A stretch of 64,000 bases of DNA from Ceratothoa steindachneri. Taxonomy: Eukaryota; Arthropoda; Malacostraca; Isopoda; Cymothoidae. Position 1 is the stretch's first letter, and each line of letters opens with the position of its first letter. Below, one piece after another: positions 1 through 13,256 of the stretch. Where the stretch lies: contig OZ018326.1 of the NCBI GenBank assembly GCA_963969495.1, positions 3,367,444-3,431,443 on the forward strand. The letters run 5' to 3'. The notes beneath the pieces are model-generated. The model searched no databases. It was not told the DNA's origin and worked only from the letters and a program-made list of their open reading frames with translations. The position numbers were made by a program, and so were the translations under genes.

Positions 1-3000
1 TATTATCATAGTTATTCATAATCTCCATAAATAGTATTCCGAGTTTTTGTTTTAGAAAATCTAACTTTAAATCAAAATATGATACTCTCTTGTGTTATGT
101 CTCATATAAAATGCAATGACGAACGTAAACCTATATGGGGTAATACGAAAATGAGACCAAATCAAAAGAACGTTTAATTATCTTCCAGTGAGTTATAATT
201 TTACAATTCTTGTTTCCGTTTATGTCAAAAACTTGTAGTCTCCCAACTTAAGAAATAGCATATTTTTTTTAACTATTATCCCTATTTGGGGGTCATTATT
301 TACTCAACGAAATTATCAAATGACATTATTGTATGAAATCTATGTAGTATAGATTTTAAGTAACGTAGAATTCTTAAAATAACAAAAATATGTTAATGAA
401 TCAATAATTTTTATAGACTGGGAAGGCCTTAAATACGCCCAGGAAATTTGTATTAATAATTCACTGAACGGCTGATAAAAAGCCAGCTGAAGGTCATAAT
501 CCGTTGAAAGAAGGCTAAATAAACCATGCTTTTTGTCGAGAATGATTACACTATATGGTGTTTGGATGACAGTTTGCATTTTTATTTATTTTTTTTATTT
601 TCCTTATAGATGAATGTATACTGTATAATTTCTAAACTCCTCTCTGTTCAAATAACAGCAACCCTGCCTTTTTTCTATTTTTACAACAACTAGATTTTGT
701 ATGCCACAAAACAAGGCTATGAAAGCAGAAAGATCCTATTAGTGTATTAAGGGACAACCAACTTTCTCTACCAGTTCTAATTTTATTAGAAGCATAAAGG
801 AAAATATCTTACCAGACCACATTCTTATATAAGTTATCCAAAATTGCCCATTTTTTATATTAGTCAAGTTCAAAGAGCCCCAAATTAATATAGGTTTTCA
901 TTACAAACTGTATAAATATTGGTGTAAAAAATTTATAAAATTATAACTATTTGCTATAAGGGAGAGAGTGATATTTGTGTGTGTATGTGAGAGAGAAAAA
1001 ATGTTTGTCTGTGTGTGAATATGTTATGTACTGAATAGTTCATCACTTAGCACTCTTCTTGTACTTTCTGTGTTATACTTCCGCCGCATTGACGTAGTAT
1101 TGAGCTTAAACTAACACTGGTATCCCTGTCATCAACGTTTCCTCGTCAAAATCGAATTTTTGTTTAATTTGCTGACAAATTTCACTAGAAATAACGTAGC
1201 CACTACGTCAAATGAAATCCGTATTGTGATAGATTTCCTCTCCCAGTCTCAAAAAAACCATAGGTATCTTCATAATAAATGCGACATTTTTTATGTTTAT
1301 CATTATTCTTTTGATAAAGTAATAGAAAGCAAGTTTGTTTTGATACAAGCTTAGTCAACTAAGGATTAGATTTCGAAATCGATTACTCTTTCTGGGGAAA
1401 TTCCATTATCCCAGATGAAGAGGGGCCTTATACAAGAAGATTTTCTAGTACAATGGAATAATCCATTTTGGCCTCTTAACCCAAATTAGAATATCAACAA
1501 AGAGGTTTTCTGTGCCTTGTTTGGTCGTTTACATGAGGTACTTGTGTTAAAAAAAGGCTAGAAATAAGAAATAGGAGATGAGTTCTCTTGCATCAAGAGA
1601 TACCATAAATCCCGACTTCGCCCAACAGATTATTATCTACTCGTATTTAACAAATCCATTTTGGCATCTTAACCCAAATTAGAATATCAACAAAGAGGTT
1701 TTCTGTGCCTTGTTTGGTCGTTTACATGAGGTACTTGTGTAAAAAAAAGGCTAGAAATAAGAAATAGGAGATGAGTTCTCTTGCATCAAGAGATACCATA
1801 AATCCCGACTTCGCCCAACAGATTATTATCTACTCGTATTTAACAAATCGCCTGAAAACAGAAGAGGCCGAAAGAATGTTAAAGAATTTTTGTTAATTAA
1901 AATTCAACCAATTTTTACTAACATTGTAATGAAAATAATAGAAAGATAGATACAATGTTATAAAAAGTGCGAAAATTACATATATTATTGATAAATTATC
2001 CGCGTAGTTTAATTTCTATCCATAAAACAAATAATACACACGTAAAAAAGCCGCATTAATCATGGTATTGCCTAATCAAATATGTTTAAATTTTCCATTG
2101 AAAAGAAAACACAACCTGAAAATTTGTAGAAAAGATACAAATTTCGCAAGTCATGGGCAAAAGCCATTTAACAGAATGGCGATGGTAAAAGAAATAATTC
2201 TTGGATGATAAAAATCCCATTTAAAATACTAATTATATTTTTATGTAAATTAATGCCACAACATTTAGTCCCATATGAAATGTATCTCAGATTTGGCCAT
2301 ACCTTTTGTGATGATTAGGGAAATAAAGTTTGGGGACCCCTTGATTGTAATGGACGAAGTAATTTGAGGTTTATTTCACGATAATATTAACTTCATATAT
2401 TTTGAATATCTTCTAGTTTGTTTTGTGTAGATTCAGTTTTGTTTCAATAGTTTTTAAATCCTGTCTGAATTCTCGGGATTGGAAGTAAAACACTAGCCCT
2501 GTTCCCATTTTATTCTTTAATTCCTTCATTTCATATTTTTTCCATAGCTTCTGTTTCATTCATTCTCCCTTTTTCCCTAACATCCCAACATACTACGAAA
2601 TGCGCTGGCTCAAGAGTTAAGTCTTTATTTATATTAATGATAAACAAAACGAATTTCATTTGATGCAAGGAGCCGGATGTATTTGGAATTTTGAAACATT
2701 TCAAACAGCGCATGTGCCCTAGTAATAGTCAAAAATGCTCACCCTCTCCTTTCACAGACTCCCAAAATGCTGCTCCCTTCAGTGTGCATTTGATGTGTCC
2801 GGAAAGCGGTTTTATAGGGATGTTCTATCGTGACGTGCTCCTGGATCCATCCACTACTTAATAAAATTAGACAAATAAAAACTCTTGGCATTTCACGCCA
2901 AACGGATATTTTTATTAAGACTTAATAATGATCTCCTTTTCCCTTATTTATACCCATTCCCTCCTTCACAAATTTAATGTGTTTTACTATATTGTAAACA

Positions 3001-5283
3001 CACGCCTTTGAAGTAGTTTCGTGGATTACTACCCAATTTTAAATTGAAAAATTATACAATATGAAATTAGTAATATACATTACATATGCAAATGGTAACT
3101 ATTAAATGGTGGTACATTGGATCTTTAGAAAATCAATACAATACTGCTGTTTTGCCTGCAAAACTAATGAAATTTTAGATTGAGACTATTAATTGCATTG
3201 TAGTTTGTCCCCTTTGTTTTTGTGGCCTTGACATCTGAAAAGGGAAATGATTCTTCATTTACTGATGCTCCTTTTCGGGCAAGAGGAAGCGATAGTAATT
3301 CCTGACGACATATTATCACGTTATCCTGGACAAAATGATTATATCAGTAAGTCTTTCCTCTCGACTATAAATTCTAATAATAATTTCCCATAATTGTTAC
3401 CATCATGATATATATATACATGTATATATATATTTATGAAAGAGGAATTCAGTTCTAAATTACAGTGACTACTTGTCACATCTTTTCTTGAGGGATATTT
3501 TGGAAGATCTGTAGATTTCATTAGAAATGAAACTCATCATTCTACATTTCACTGTTAAGCACCATCTCGATCGAATACGAGATTTGATGATTCGTAGAAT
3601 GACTTTTTCCTCAACCATCTGCGAATCAATTCATCTTGAGGCTTCAACACTTTTGCGCCTTTTTTTTCTAAGTGAAATACATAATATTTTTCACCTCATT
3701 ACTTCTCTCACCCTTCTTACCATTATTAAAATCTTGGAATTTTATTTTTCATACTAAAATACGATAAGAATGTCTAAGATTCAAGAAAAATATTTAGACA
3801 TGCCTTAAATGTGATACTTCTTTTAATACTATTTCATTACGCCCAAATCCGGCTATGATATAAGCAATTTTTGATTAGCTATTGATTTATTGTAGATCCT
3901 CGAAAAAAAAGGTTCCGTCCTAATTAGATTAGAAGACACTTTCACTACAATTTGCACTATGTTTTACTGCAAAACACTTGAAACTCTATCAATTGCAAAT
4001 AGAGTTTATTTAAATCAATAAATATTGCTTTGCTTCTCTCCGTAAGTTTATTTTACTTCAATAACTCAGAAATAACCTTTGGGAAATAGAGATAAAAGAG
4101 AAATTTTTATTTCAGTAAACACCAGAACCAAATCTTTATTGGAACAAATATTCCTGTAAATTTCAAAACAGAAAGCAGATGAGGACTGGCAATATATTTC
4201 TTATGAAATTATTTCTATATTTAGATCTTTCTGCGAAATACTTAAATTGCTAAATATTCCTGTGGGATTTGTTTTCATTCATTTTAAAATTTGTTTTTTT
4301 CACTTTAATTATTCCCCTCGTGAATCTTGATTTCGTAAATTAGGCAAAAGTAAGGACTTAGTTTCATGCGAGATTCACCTTCACCAAATGGAATTTTGAG
4401 TTCCTTCGTCTATATTTGAATTCCTATTGGTATATTTTCTTTTTAACTTCCCATTGGATTAATGATTTTGCGCTGCTATTTAACCTATATATATTTTGCC
4501 TCTCTATTACAAAAATATATAAGCCTCCTAAAAACTGTAGAGGGGAGTTAATGAGACCAAAAAGGAATTAATTGTGAACAACGAGGGTGACATCATACTG
4601 CCAACATTGGGAGTAATTATTGTAACCTATATTATTGCCCAATAAATATTTTGAAATCAAAGGCAATTTCCTTGAATGAAGTTAATTCTGTAAATCGATC
4701 AACCCTTTCATTATAATCTCTTTAATAAATGGGGTAAATTTTGCCAGTAAGGGTATACTAGTTAACTTATATTTTAAAGCATTTTATCATGTAAATGGTA
4801 TTGAACACTAAATTATATACAATATAGGGTTTAAATTTAGGAAATAGGTATCTAGAAAACATTCTCTCTAGCACTTAAATTGCAGCAACTTTACGTAGCA
4901 TTGATTGCAAAAGTATTTAGAAAACCTCTATATAGATTTTGAATTAAGCCATCTAGATAGCTCTCCATATTAAGCCGTACAATCGATAAACAAATAAAAG
5001 AAAATAAACCATGCTGCACATTTCAGGTTTTCTCAACTTGAAGATACATATTTAAAAGGTATAAAAAGTTTCTTTAGGGAAATATTTGTATCAAAACCTT
5101 TCTCAAGCTCAAAAATTATTTTCTTACAATTTTAGAGCCAGAAATATATACACTGTCAGAATTGTTGTTGTTTTTTTTGTTATAAGTGCTTCTATATACA
5201 TTAGAGTTGAGTTTACACTGAATGATGATCACAACCAGGTGAGGGGTTTAATTTTATTATCTAAGTGATAATTTCTAATTTCT
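1..5283. other. AT-rich non-coding stretch, probably intron or intergenic
   Basis: Apart from the 193-bp tandem duplication listed separately, I see no convincing gene here. Open frames are short (about 60-80 codons), of low complexity, and match no family I recognise. There is a GT/GA-rich simple stretch near 975-1015 and a short TA-rich stretch near 3408-3433. A slightly GC-richer patch near 2730-2850 could be a repeat end or an exon, but it has no recognisable product. If the Ig-type exon at 15464 belongs to a long-intron gene, this may lie in one of its introns. Confidence 0.6.
1461..1846. repeat. Two-copy tandem duplication, 193-bp unit
   Basis: Bases 1461-1653 are repeated almost exactly at 1654-1846. 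The copies differ at only a few positions, for example gcctc versus gcatc near the start and a T/A difference in an A-run. Both end in the same 'tatttaacaaatc' context, so the unit boundary is clean. The near-identity implies a recent duplication. Neither copy codes for anything recognisable. Confidence 0.9.
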
Positions 5284-5990
5284 AATAACATAGTCGAATA
5301 GGGCTGCACTACTAATAGCAGCAGCAGCTCTATTTGACAGAGAATACCGATCTCCTTCCATGGCAATTGTTGGTATTAATATGATGTTTTATGTTCTGGC
5401 AAAGACTTTTTTCCATTCATCATCAGAAATGTCTGAAGATGAGATTTCTTCATCCAAGAATTCTTCTGAAATTTTAGTTTTCTCTTCCCCGTACTTTTTA
5501 GGACTTTTCTTCTTCTCTTCCTTCCTGAATTCGATGATCTCTGATAATCCTTTTTTTAATCATTTTTACTTGATTTTACATCCACTTCTCCAATTTTTAT
5601 GTGACGCCCAGTTCTTTGTTCAATACAGAATACATGACCTCAACGTAGCCCTCTCATGCTATTTTCACATTTGTAATCCAAGCACACTGGCAGCCTGCTA
5701 TATCAAAAAGTGGCCCAAAGATGAGATCAACTTCTTAATCTTATTGGCATTCATTCCTTCATTTGTTACCACAGACGCATCTTCCACCAATCGGAGCAAT
5801 TTCGTTTTAATATTATTAATCGGCTGTACTGGAATACTGGCCTTTTTCCAAATCTCAGTTATTTTCTTCTACATACCTGATCTACATATCTTCCAACCTG
5901 TTCTTTTATTGACAGCTCATTATGAGAAAGTTCTGAAGATGGGGAGCCAAAGACACTGTGACTTGTTGATGTTCTATTCTTGTACTCATC
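5284..5990 (-). pseudogene. Decayed N-terminal half of an unclassified transposase-like protein (family X, copy 1)
   Basis: Read on the minus strand with several frameshifts and stops, this stretch shows a motif series that recurs in the copy at 61937-63545. An N-terminal segment near 5930-5985 aligns with LLPTYKDVIKYVLF of the second copy. LFDIAGCQC lies at about 5684-5710, EQRTGRHIKIGEVD at about 5580-5621, an acidic and lysine-rich linker (DISDDEWKKVFA) near 5400-5440, and a segment containing DRYSLSNRAAAAISSAAL at about 5290-5352. These motifs resemble a set of unnamed proteins widespread in arthropods that I know from sequence databases. The C-terminal half is not detectable at lower coordinates, so the copy is truncated. 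The 213-codon open frame on the plus strand over the same bases is hydrophobic antisense noise. Function is inferred to be transposition; no catalytic residues are proven. Confidence 0.6.
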
Positions 5991-7265
5991 TTAGCCCTTA
6001 AAATGAATAATAAAAAGAACCGTTAGTATAAAAAAGAAATACATAATACATGTGATGAGTGAATCTATAACATACATTCAAAATGGTGAAGCCATATCCC
6101 TCCATAGCAAATACTCTTTAAATATCTCGTAAATTCTTCTTAGATCGATAAATTTATAGTGTCCTCCGAGGAGTTTAGAAACAAGAAATTCCTTGAAATA
6201 AAATCGCCTTAATCTTAGATACATAGGGTATAAAGTGCAAATTTTCTTCCCGGTACAAAAATGACCCATTTCTAGCTTCAGAGACAAGAACTATAATAAC
6301 TTAATACAACCAGCCTCACCCTACAGAAAAGATCATTTTAAGGCAAAATTGGGCCCCTGAAAAGGCGGTGTTACGATTTCCTTTGATTATTTTTGTCTTC
6401 ATTTCCAAATTTAGGATGGTGGGATCTAAAAAGTTTAAAAATGCCTTCAAGTTGGTTGCAGCACTACACCCTACTCCACATTTCCCTGATTAGTGTATAT
6501 GCCGGATCTCAGGTGCAGGTCTTGGTTTTAATTTGGGGAGAATATTGTGAACACAAATTTATTTGGAACCCTCCTGAATGCTCCTCTAGTGGTGATTATT
6601 TCTATCAGAATTTCATGTGATAGTTACGGTACATGCAGTCAATTGGTGGATGAAATTGTAACTTAGCAAACTAACGTAGCTTTCACCTGATAATAACATC
6701 TCCCATATGAGCAGATCAAAGAGCATTGGTGCCTTGTTAACTACCAGAATTAATGCCATCGTGTCCTCTATGCCACAGAAGAAACCAACGTTTTTTCTTT
6801 AGCACCTGAAATGATGACATAACGGACAAAGTCTGATGTTGCCAGTTCTCCATTTGCCAAATTCCGAAGAAACGAGAACACTTGCAAATCTGTATCCTGT
6901 TTTCTTAATAAAAATGGGCCATTTTGATTGTTCTTCCGCTTCGCAATCAAATGGACGTTTACGAACACTGCATTGACTTGATGTATTTAAATTTGTTATC
7001 TCCTGTATTAAATGTGTAAGCGATTTGAGCATGTAATGCTTCTGGTTATCATAGAGATTTCAAGGAATCGCTGGTCACTTCAAGAAAACTTTTGGTCGGC
7101 CTTTGCGCTGTTTACTGTGGGTGATAAGGATTTACATGAAGCTTTCTAGGGAGACATGTACAACCGTAGATTGAAGGATGCTGAAGCCCGCTTAGTTTAA
7201 AAAATGAAAGACCTTAACATCCTAGTACCCACTATGATCCCCCCCTAAAAATAGAATAATCTTTA

Positions 7266-7300
7266 ATTATGTTAAGGCGACTTTATCGCCTTAACATAAT
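7266..7300. repeat. Perfect 15-bp inverted repeat (hairpin)
   Basis: The arms attatgttaaggcga and tcgccttaacataat are exact reverse complements separated by the 5-base loop cttta. It is isolated, with no T-tract or gene next to it that would make it a terminator. It could be a palindromic miniature transposon remnant. Confidence 0.85.
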
Positions 7301-7909
7301 CAGAATAGCCCATTTTCCCATTAATCTACAAGTGTTAAGTTCATAATTGATACAGGTATTCGTATGGCAGTTTTCATGACCACCGTATTGCAGCGCAACC
7401 AGCCATTAAATTTATATATGCTATACTATGAATTACGTCATATACTTGTATTTTCTGATCCCGATTCAGGTTATGTATTTATCTGGCATATGGTATATTG
7501 GTGATCATCAATGTGGAAATTTTAATATCCTGCATTGCGCCCTGATGTCTCTGAAGAAAGTCCAAGTGAAATATTGTTGTGCACTCAAAGTAAGCCAATC
7601 ATTCTCATTGCAGAATTTTATAAATTTACCATCGTCTATTCTACCAAAGCTTATGAGATGTTAAAAAATGTAGGGAAAAATATTATGAATTAAGAACCTT
7701 TGTCTAGACTGAGTTTGATTATTTAACTTATTATAGAAATTCTCGAGAATTAAAAAGTTACCTAATGAGCTGTAGTACGATTTATTGGATCTGAATAAAA
7801 TTTCAACCGTAATTTTACGTAAATTTAAATTTAACAAAATATGTATTCATCTGGTACAACGTGTATATGTGATTTCTATTAACTTCGATACATATATGTA
7901 TATTTATAT

Positions 7910-7910
<1 letters not shown>

Positions 7911-7976
<66 letters not shown>
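7911..7976. repeat. (CA)n followed by (TA)n microsatellite
   Basis: About 8 CA units run directly into about 25 uninterrupted TA units. The flanks are ordinary AT-rich DNA without a recognisable element end. Confidence 0.97.
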
Positions 7977-7984
<8 letters not shown>

Positions 7985-10194
7985 AAAATTAAACAAAAAG
8001 GGTTAAAAGTCAACGCAGTTAGGTGTAATAGTAAGAATTACTAAATCTCCTAGAAAAGTCTCCTAGAGTTCCTTAATCCTCTTCAGGAGCGTCCCCCATA
8101 CGAATTGACAAACATCCATTTTTCTAAAAAGATAAATTTCGAGAAGCCTTTTGTGTAAGCTAAAGTTTACCTTAACAAAAAAAGGGAATACGAATGTCCT
8201 CTGGCTTGTTTCTTTTGATTTTCTGATGCAGTGGAGGTTGTGTAGATCCTCCTAACATTGTTTTGCGTACCTTCCAATATGACTTCCTGTAGGATATCTA
8301 AGTCGTATAGTAAATTGTATTGTATTAAAATTTATGGTCACCATAATTTAAATTTGGTCTCTGTATGGGAATGGAACTAACTCTAAATATAGATTAGAAC
8401 AATGAGACGCTTGTTTACCCTGAGTCTGGTTTTATTACCATTGCCATTTTTTGTTAGAAACATTGAAAAATCTGCTTTTGCACTGCTGATGATGTTCCTA
8501 TCCATAAGTACTCTATGATTCTACTTTATTTTATTTTTAGTCCCATATCCCGATTTTTTAAATAAAAAGTTAATAAATGAAAGGTCAATCTTCATTTTTA
8601 ACAACTTTGACCTTTGTCTCCTTTACTTATCCATTGTTTGTGAGTGAAGGTTTCTGACTGATGTTACATTCCCAGCATCATACGAACAAGTGGTTGTATG
8701 ATCCCCAAAATTTAAAAGTTTAGATGGCAGATTTACTTAATTTAGTTGACAGAAGACGGTAAGATTTTAAACCAATAGAGGAAATAAAGTCTTTGATATA
8801 AGTTTTGGTTAAGCTGCAAAGAAAGTAAATATGTTATGCAGTTAATATAATAAGGATAAATATCCTTCCTCCTGAATCGCACACGTATGGGAGACGTTTC
8901 TTTTCCACGAGGAGAAGCGAATTTAACTAAGAGACTAATAAAAGAGCCTCACTCTACACTTATATTTGTAGATTTAAAGTTTTCTCTTGATATTACAGCA
9001 CAAGGAAGGGAGATAAGCCTCTCCTAGAGGCAAACTGTAGAGTAAAATAAATATTCAGTTAAACTCCATTGTAATCAGCCATAGTGTTTGATTACCATAA
9101 CAATAGTAAGGCTCCAATGCATCAAACACTCCTAAGAGAAGCTTTTTTATTAACAAAAAATCCCTTATTTTTTTACGCCTTGATTTGTGCAGCAATTAGA
9201 GCAAAACTCTGATGTTTTGGAAACTTCAAAGTTTCTCTATACAAATGAAAAGCTTAATGTAACGAAACTAATTTGATTTTAAACACCACTAATCCATGTT
9301 CGAATCACTCATTTCGTGTTTTTTCCAGTTTTAAAAATATTTGTTCCCAAAAAACGTGCAGCCCATTCATACAATTGTTAAAATCTCATTTCAAGAAGTG
9401 TTCTATCTAAAAAAATTTCTTTTGGAAAATTCCTATGTTTGGTATTAGGTTTCACAACTTACTGAGCGTTTAATAATCTGAAATCGCTAATGTAGGAAGA
9501 AATATTAACGACATGGGAGAAACGTCATTGCTTAACTATCATATTACAGTAGAAATTATTTTTGTTTGTACGGAAATTAGCGTTGATTTATTTATCAGGC
9601 TCTAGCATGGGTTTTGGTCTGAATGTATTTAAAAGGATTCCAGTAAATATTTTTTAGAATTGACTCTTGTTTTATTTTTCTTTCAGATCCATTCTTATTT
9701 TCGAGGCGTAAAGGCAAGAAAATCTTTTATTGAAATTCTTTTTCACATTAGTAAAAAAATCCTCAGAACCTATTTTTTCTTTAAAATTTATTTTATATAA
9801 AAGGAAATATTTTAAAAAAAACAAGCTTTATTTTAATGCAATTTCTGAACTTCACGATTTGTATTTTTTTTTTTAATTCTAAAATTTTCGATAATCAGAT
9901 TTATTCTTTTGTAACTTTCAGCAATAAGTTCGATAAAAGTTCTAATATAAGATAAACCTGGATTCATTTTATTTCAAAATGTTTCATTTTGTTGTTTTTA
10001 AGAATAAAATTACCCTAAAGTACAAAGTCACAGTTGAGCTAAGAGAAGTTGAAATAAAATATCAAACCGTTCAAAATATTGCCTTGCAATATATAGTATT
10101 AGGGATATACACAACAAATGAAGGTTACTCAATTATTAACGATTTCTACTCACATCTTCGGATACCTTTTATCCTCTAGCACTAAATTTAAATG

Positions 10195-10195
<1 letters not shown>

Positions 10196-10252
<57 letters not shown>
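10196..10252. repeat. (TA)n microsatellite
   Basis: About 28 uninterrupted TA units. No transposon end is recognisable on either side. Confidence 0.97.
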
Positions 10253-10258
<6 letters not shown>

Positions 10259-13216
10259 TTAAAGAAGCCAAATCTGCAGTTATTCAAAATTTAAAATAAA
10301 TCCGAGGAAATATCTTGTGAGTTTGACTCTTTTTTAATTAGGTTTTCATTCTCAATTTCCCCGAACTTATTCTTTGAAAAGACGAGAAAAAACAGCTGTG
10401 AGATTCCTCCTCTTCTTAAACTTGGAAACCTGGGTGAACCTACTCACCAACCACGCTGATGGGTCAGGATAGAAAGCACTATTCTAATTTGTTAAATTGA
10501 ACAATGTGCTTATAATATTTTTAAAATAAAGAAAACACTCATCTAAATTTTAGAGGAACTAGTACATATTTTCTTACCTTAAAGCGAAAATAAAAATTTT
10601 TATAGTCTTATTCGAGCTAGAGCCACTCTATTTTCGTTAGTCTATGTTGTGACAAACCTTTTTCAATAGCGTTTCTCTTCTGTTCTTTTATTTTTCTTTA
10701 AATAATTTCCCAGCGTTGTATGCAAAACATTGCTATGGATCTATATGGCTCACCGCAGTTTAGACATTTTTCTTTTTCTCAATGAATAATTTCCATTAGT
10801 TTACAATTATACCTTATTCAATGTAAATTGCTTCTTTCTTTTCCTTTGTTTTGTTTTATTTCATTTGGTAACAGTTAAAACATGAATATTGTTGTGCTTC
10901 TCCCATTCCATGTTTCTCCTGAGGGGATTCTGATATTAAACAATCACATTCCTCTTTGTGATATTTTGTTAGTGATTTTATTCGTTGTGCACACTATCTT
11001 TAGGACATGTGTTTGCTATAATTTGAGGCAGGTTTCTTGGAGCTAATGCGATATTATTTAGCATTTTTACTCTTTCGATCGAGACCGGTTTTTCCACGTC
11101 ATTCTCTGTGTTGCAGATAAAAAAGTATCCATTGTCTACATATATAGCTTCTTATCAAAGAAACCTTCTTTTATCTTTGGGTTGCTTTACATAGTTTTCT
11201 ATTTTCTGTTTTGACTTGACAATTCTTGCTCGATGTTACTTAGGGGACCTTGGAGATATTCGAGCCTACCTTTATCCAAATTTGGCGGGTGCTGTACACG
11301 CCATCTCTCTATCATCTTTTTACATGTACTCTTGTTTGCCTGTTTTGTGTCCTGCCCACTCCTCGGCTATATCTGGAAAGAAAGATATGTAGACGAGAAA
11401 TACATGTATAAATTCAAGTTTTGACCTTTGTTAGATTTTTTAAAGTAAAGATGGAAGACAATCAATTACGAAGCTACTCTACCGAAAGACTTTAGGTTAG
11501 AAATGCGTCATTTTTTCTACTTCAAATGTGGAATGTTGATCATTTTTATTGTATCCAGTGATATAAATGTAGTTGACCTGTTAGTAAAATTGTAAATTTG
11601 ATATTTTTAAAAAATATACATTATTTACCTTATAATTTTAATATATTATTAAGGTATATTATTAAGGATGAATTTGCAATTTAGAAATGCAAAATGATGT
11701 ATAATATAAATATTATGTATATCGATATAATAAGATCCATTCAAATATCATATATAGAATCATGTAGTTTATACTACCTTTATGTTAGGATTTTTTTCAA
11801 ATTCCCATGGGCTTCTAAGCATGACAAAGCAAAAGGTTTTGGTGAATGAAAGTGAGGAAGATGACACTTATCCCGCAGGGGTAAGCAGGCCGTGAAGACG
11901 ATAAATATTTTGTTTGCACGCTCCCTGGGACGTTGGAAAGCAATGTATATTAACTGGGCGAGATAAAGCTCTTCTTGTTTAATAGTTGTGGCTAAGGGGT
12001 TTCCAAAACCTAAAGGGCTTGATTTATTGGCACATTGGTATATCGAAATATTAGAAAATTTAAAATTAAGCCTTCCACTCTGCCTACAACAAATTGTTAA
12101 TCTCATAGAAATTTGTGTTATAAATGATGTATTTAAAAGCGACATTGGATTCTTCCGCTAAAAATATGGACTGAGCATAAATAAGTAAACCATCTATAAC
12201 CTATCTTGTACAATCCTTTTACAGGACGTTTTGAAGTGGCCATAATCGCAACATTTATCTAAACAAAACTTTTCTATGTACATCAATGTATATGGCCTCT
12301 CCATACTAATGTGTGCCTTAAAATGTTTAGACTATTTTCTTTACTTTCCGAACAGTCTCAATAACATCTACCCCACTTTAATTTTAAAGTTGACTGGGAA
12401 TATTTAAATTTTGTAGCCTTTCACGAAGTGAAAATTTGGAGTCAATGATCAAAGTACATTCATATAATCATACTCTCTCGATTCAAGATATAAATTTTAA
12501 AAAGGCAGTTACAGTACGCGAGTCCTTAATAGCATTCACAACATGTGATCCTCGTTTTTGAAGGATGAAATTACATATACGAGCTCTATATTTATATAAC
12601 TGAAATATCTCCTCAACCATCATAACGCGAGTTTATCTAAAGGAAAATTGATATTTGACTGCCCAATGTTAAAAAAAACAGATAAATAAGAATTGTCTAT
12701 CCTTTCAATTCTAGTCCTTATTTAAACGAGGAAGCAATGCCCTCTCTTCCAACAAAGGTACATTTAAGTACTGTCTACCATCCTTAAATCTTTCCCTCCA
12801 AAGAAAACAATCAGAAAGCCAAGGAAGTAATCGTATATTTAATCGGTTGCAAATCGCTCCCTCCAAAATTACCCCTTTATCGACGTAATAGAGACGGGAA
12901 GATCATTAGGAAAAAATTATATGAACAAAATGGTGATGTTAGTTGAGCTAGCTCTGCATCAAGTTATTTTAATCACCAAAGATTTATCGATGTACTTCAT
13001 TAACCTCCGTCCCAGTTAATTGACACCTTTAATGATTTCTGTAAAGGAAAATTCTTAAATTTTGTTAATTTGAGAAATACATAAATTTAACGGTTTGTAT
13101 GTGTAATTTAGTTATAATTAGTTTGAAATATTTATCTTCTTTCATATCATTCTCTTATAACGTAGTTATATTAAGATTTAATAAGCTCGCAATTTAGTTA
13201 ATTTATATATGTATAT

Positions 13217-13256
13217 ACTAGCAGAGATATCCGTTGTTGCTCGGGTAAAATTTGCT
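13217..13256 (-). mobile_element. Helitron 3'-end-like remnant
   Basis: On the minus strand the sequence runs from a CCCGAGCAAC stretch through a GGATATCTCTG stretch to the terminal motif CTAGT, followed by TATATA. Helitron rolling-circle transposons typically end in a short GC-rich hairpin followed by CTAGT or CTRRT inserted between A and T. The hairpin here is imperfect, and I did not find a matching 5' end (TC...) at higher coordinates, so this may be only a terminal scrap. Confidence 0.35.

Larger units (their letters stand above)
6001..13216. other. AT-rich non-coding stretch with simple repeats
   Basis: I find no gene with recognisable homology. Short minus-strand open frames at 6078-6287 and 6768-7032 lie upstream of the family X remnant and could be eroded transposon sequence, but I see no motif in them. 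The stretch contains the hairpin at 7266, the TA arrays at 7911 and 10196, and a 121-codon minus-strand frame at 11780-12145 that matches nothing I know. Confidence 0.5.

Noticed and set aside
2730..2850. GC-richer patch with a possible minus-strand exon followed by gtgagc
   Set aside because: The short open frame matches nothing known and no acceptor is convincing; it may be an unrecognised repeat end.
5360..6001. 213-codon hydrophobic frame on the plus strand
   Set aside because: It is antisense to the family X remnant, whose conserved motifs read on the minus strand.
11780..12145. 121-codon minus-strand frame
   Set aside because: No recognisable domain, no splice or promoter context; length alone is weak evidence in this sequence.
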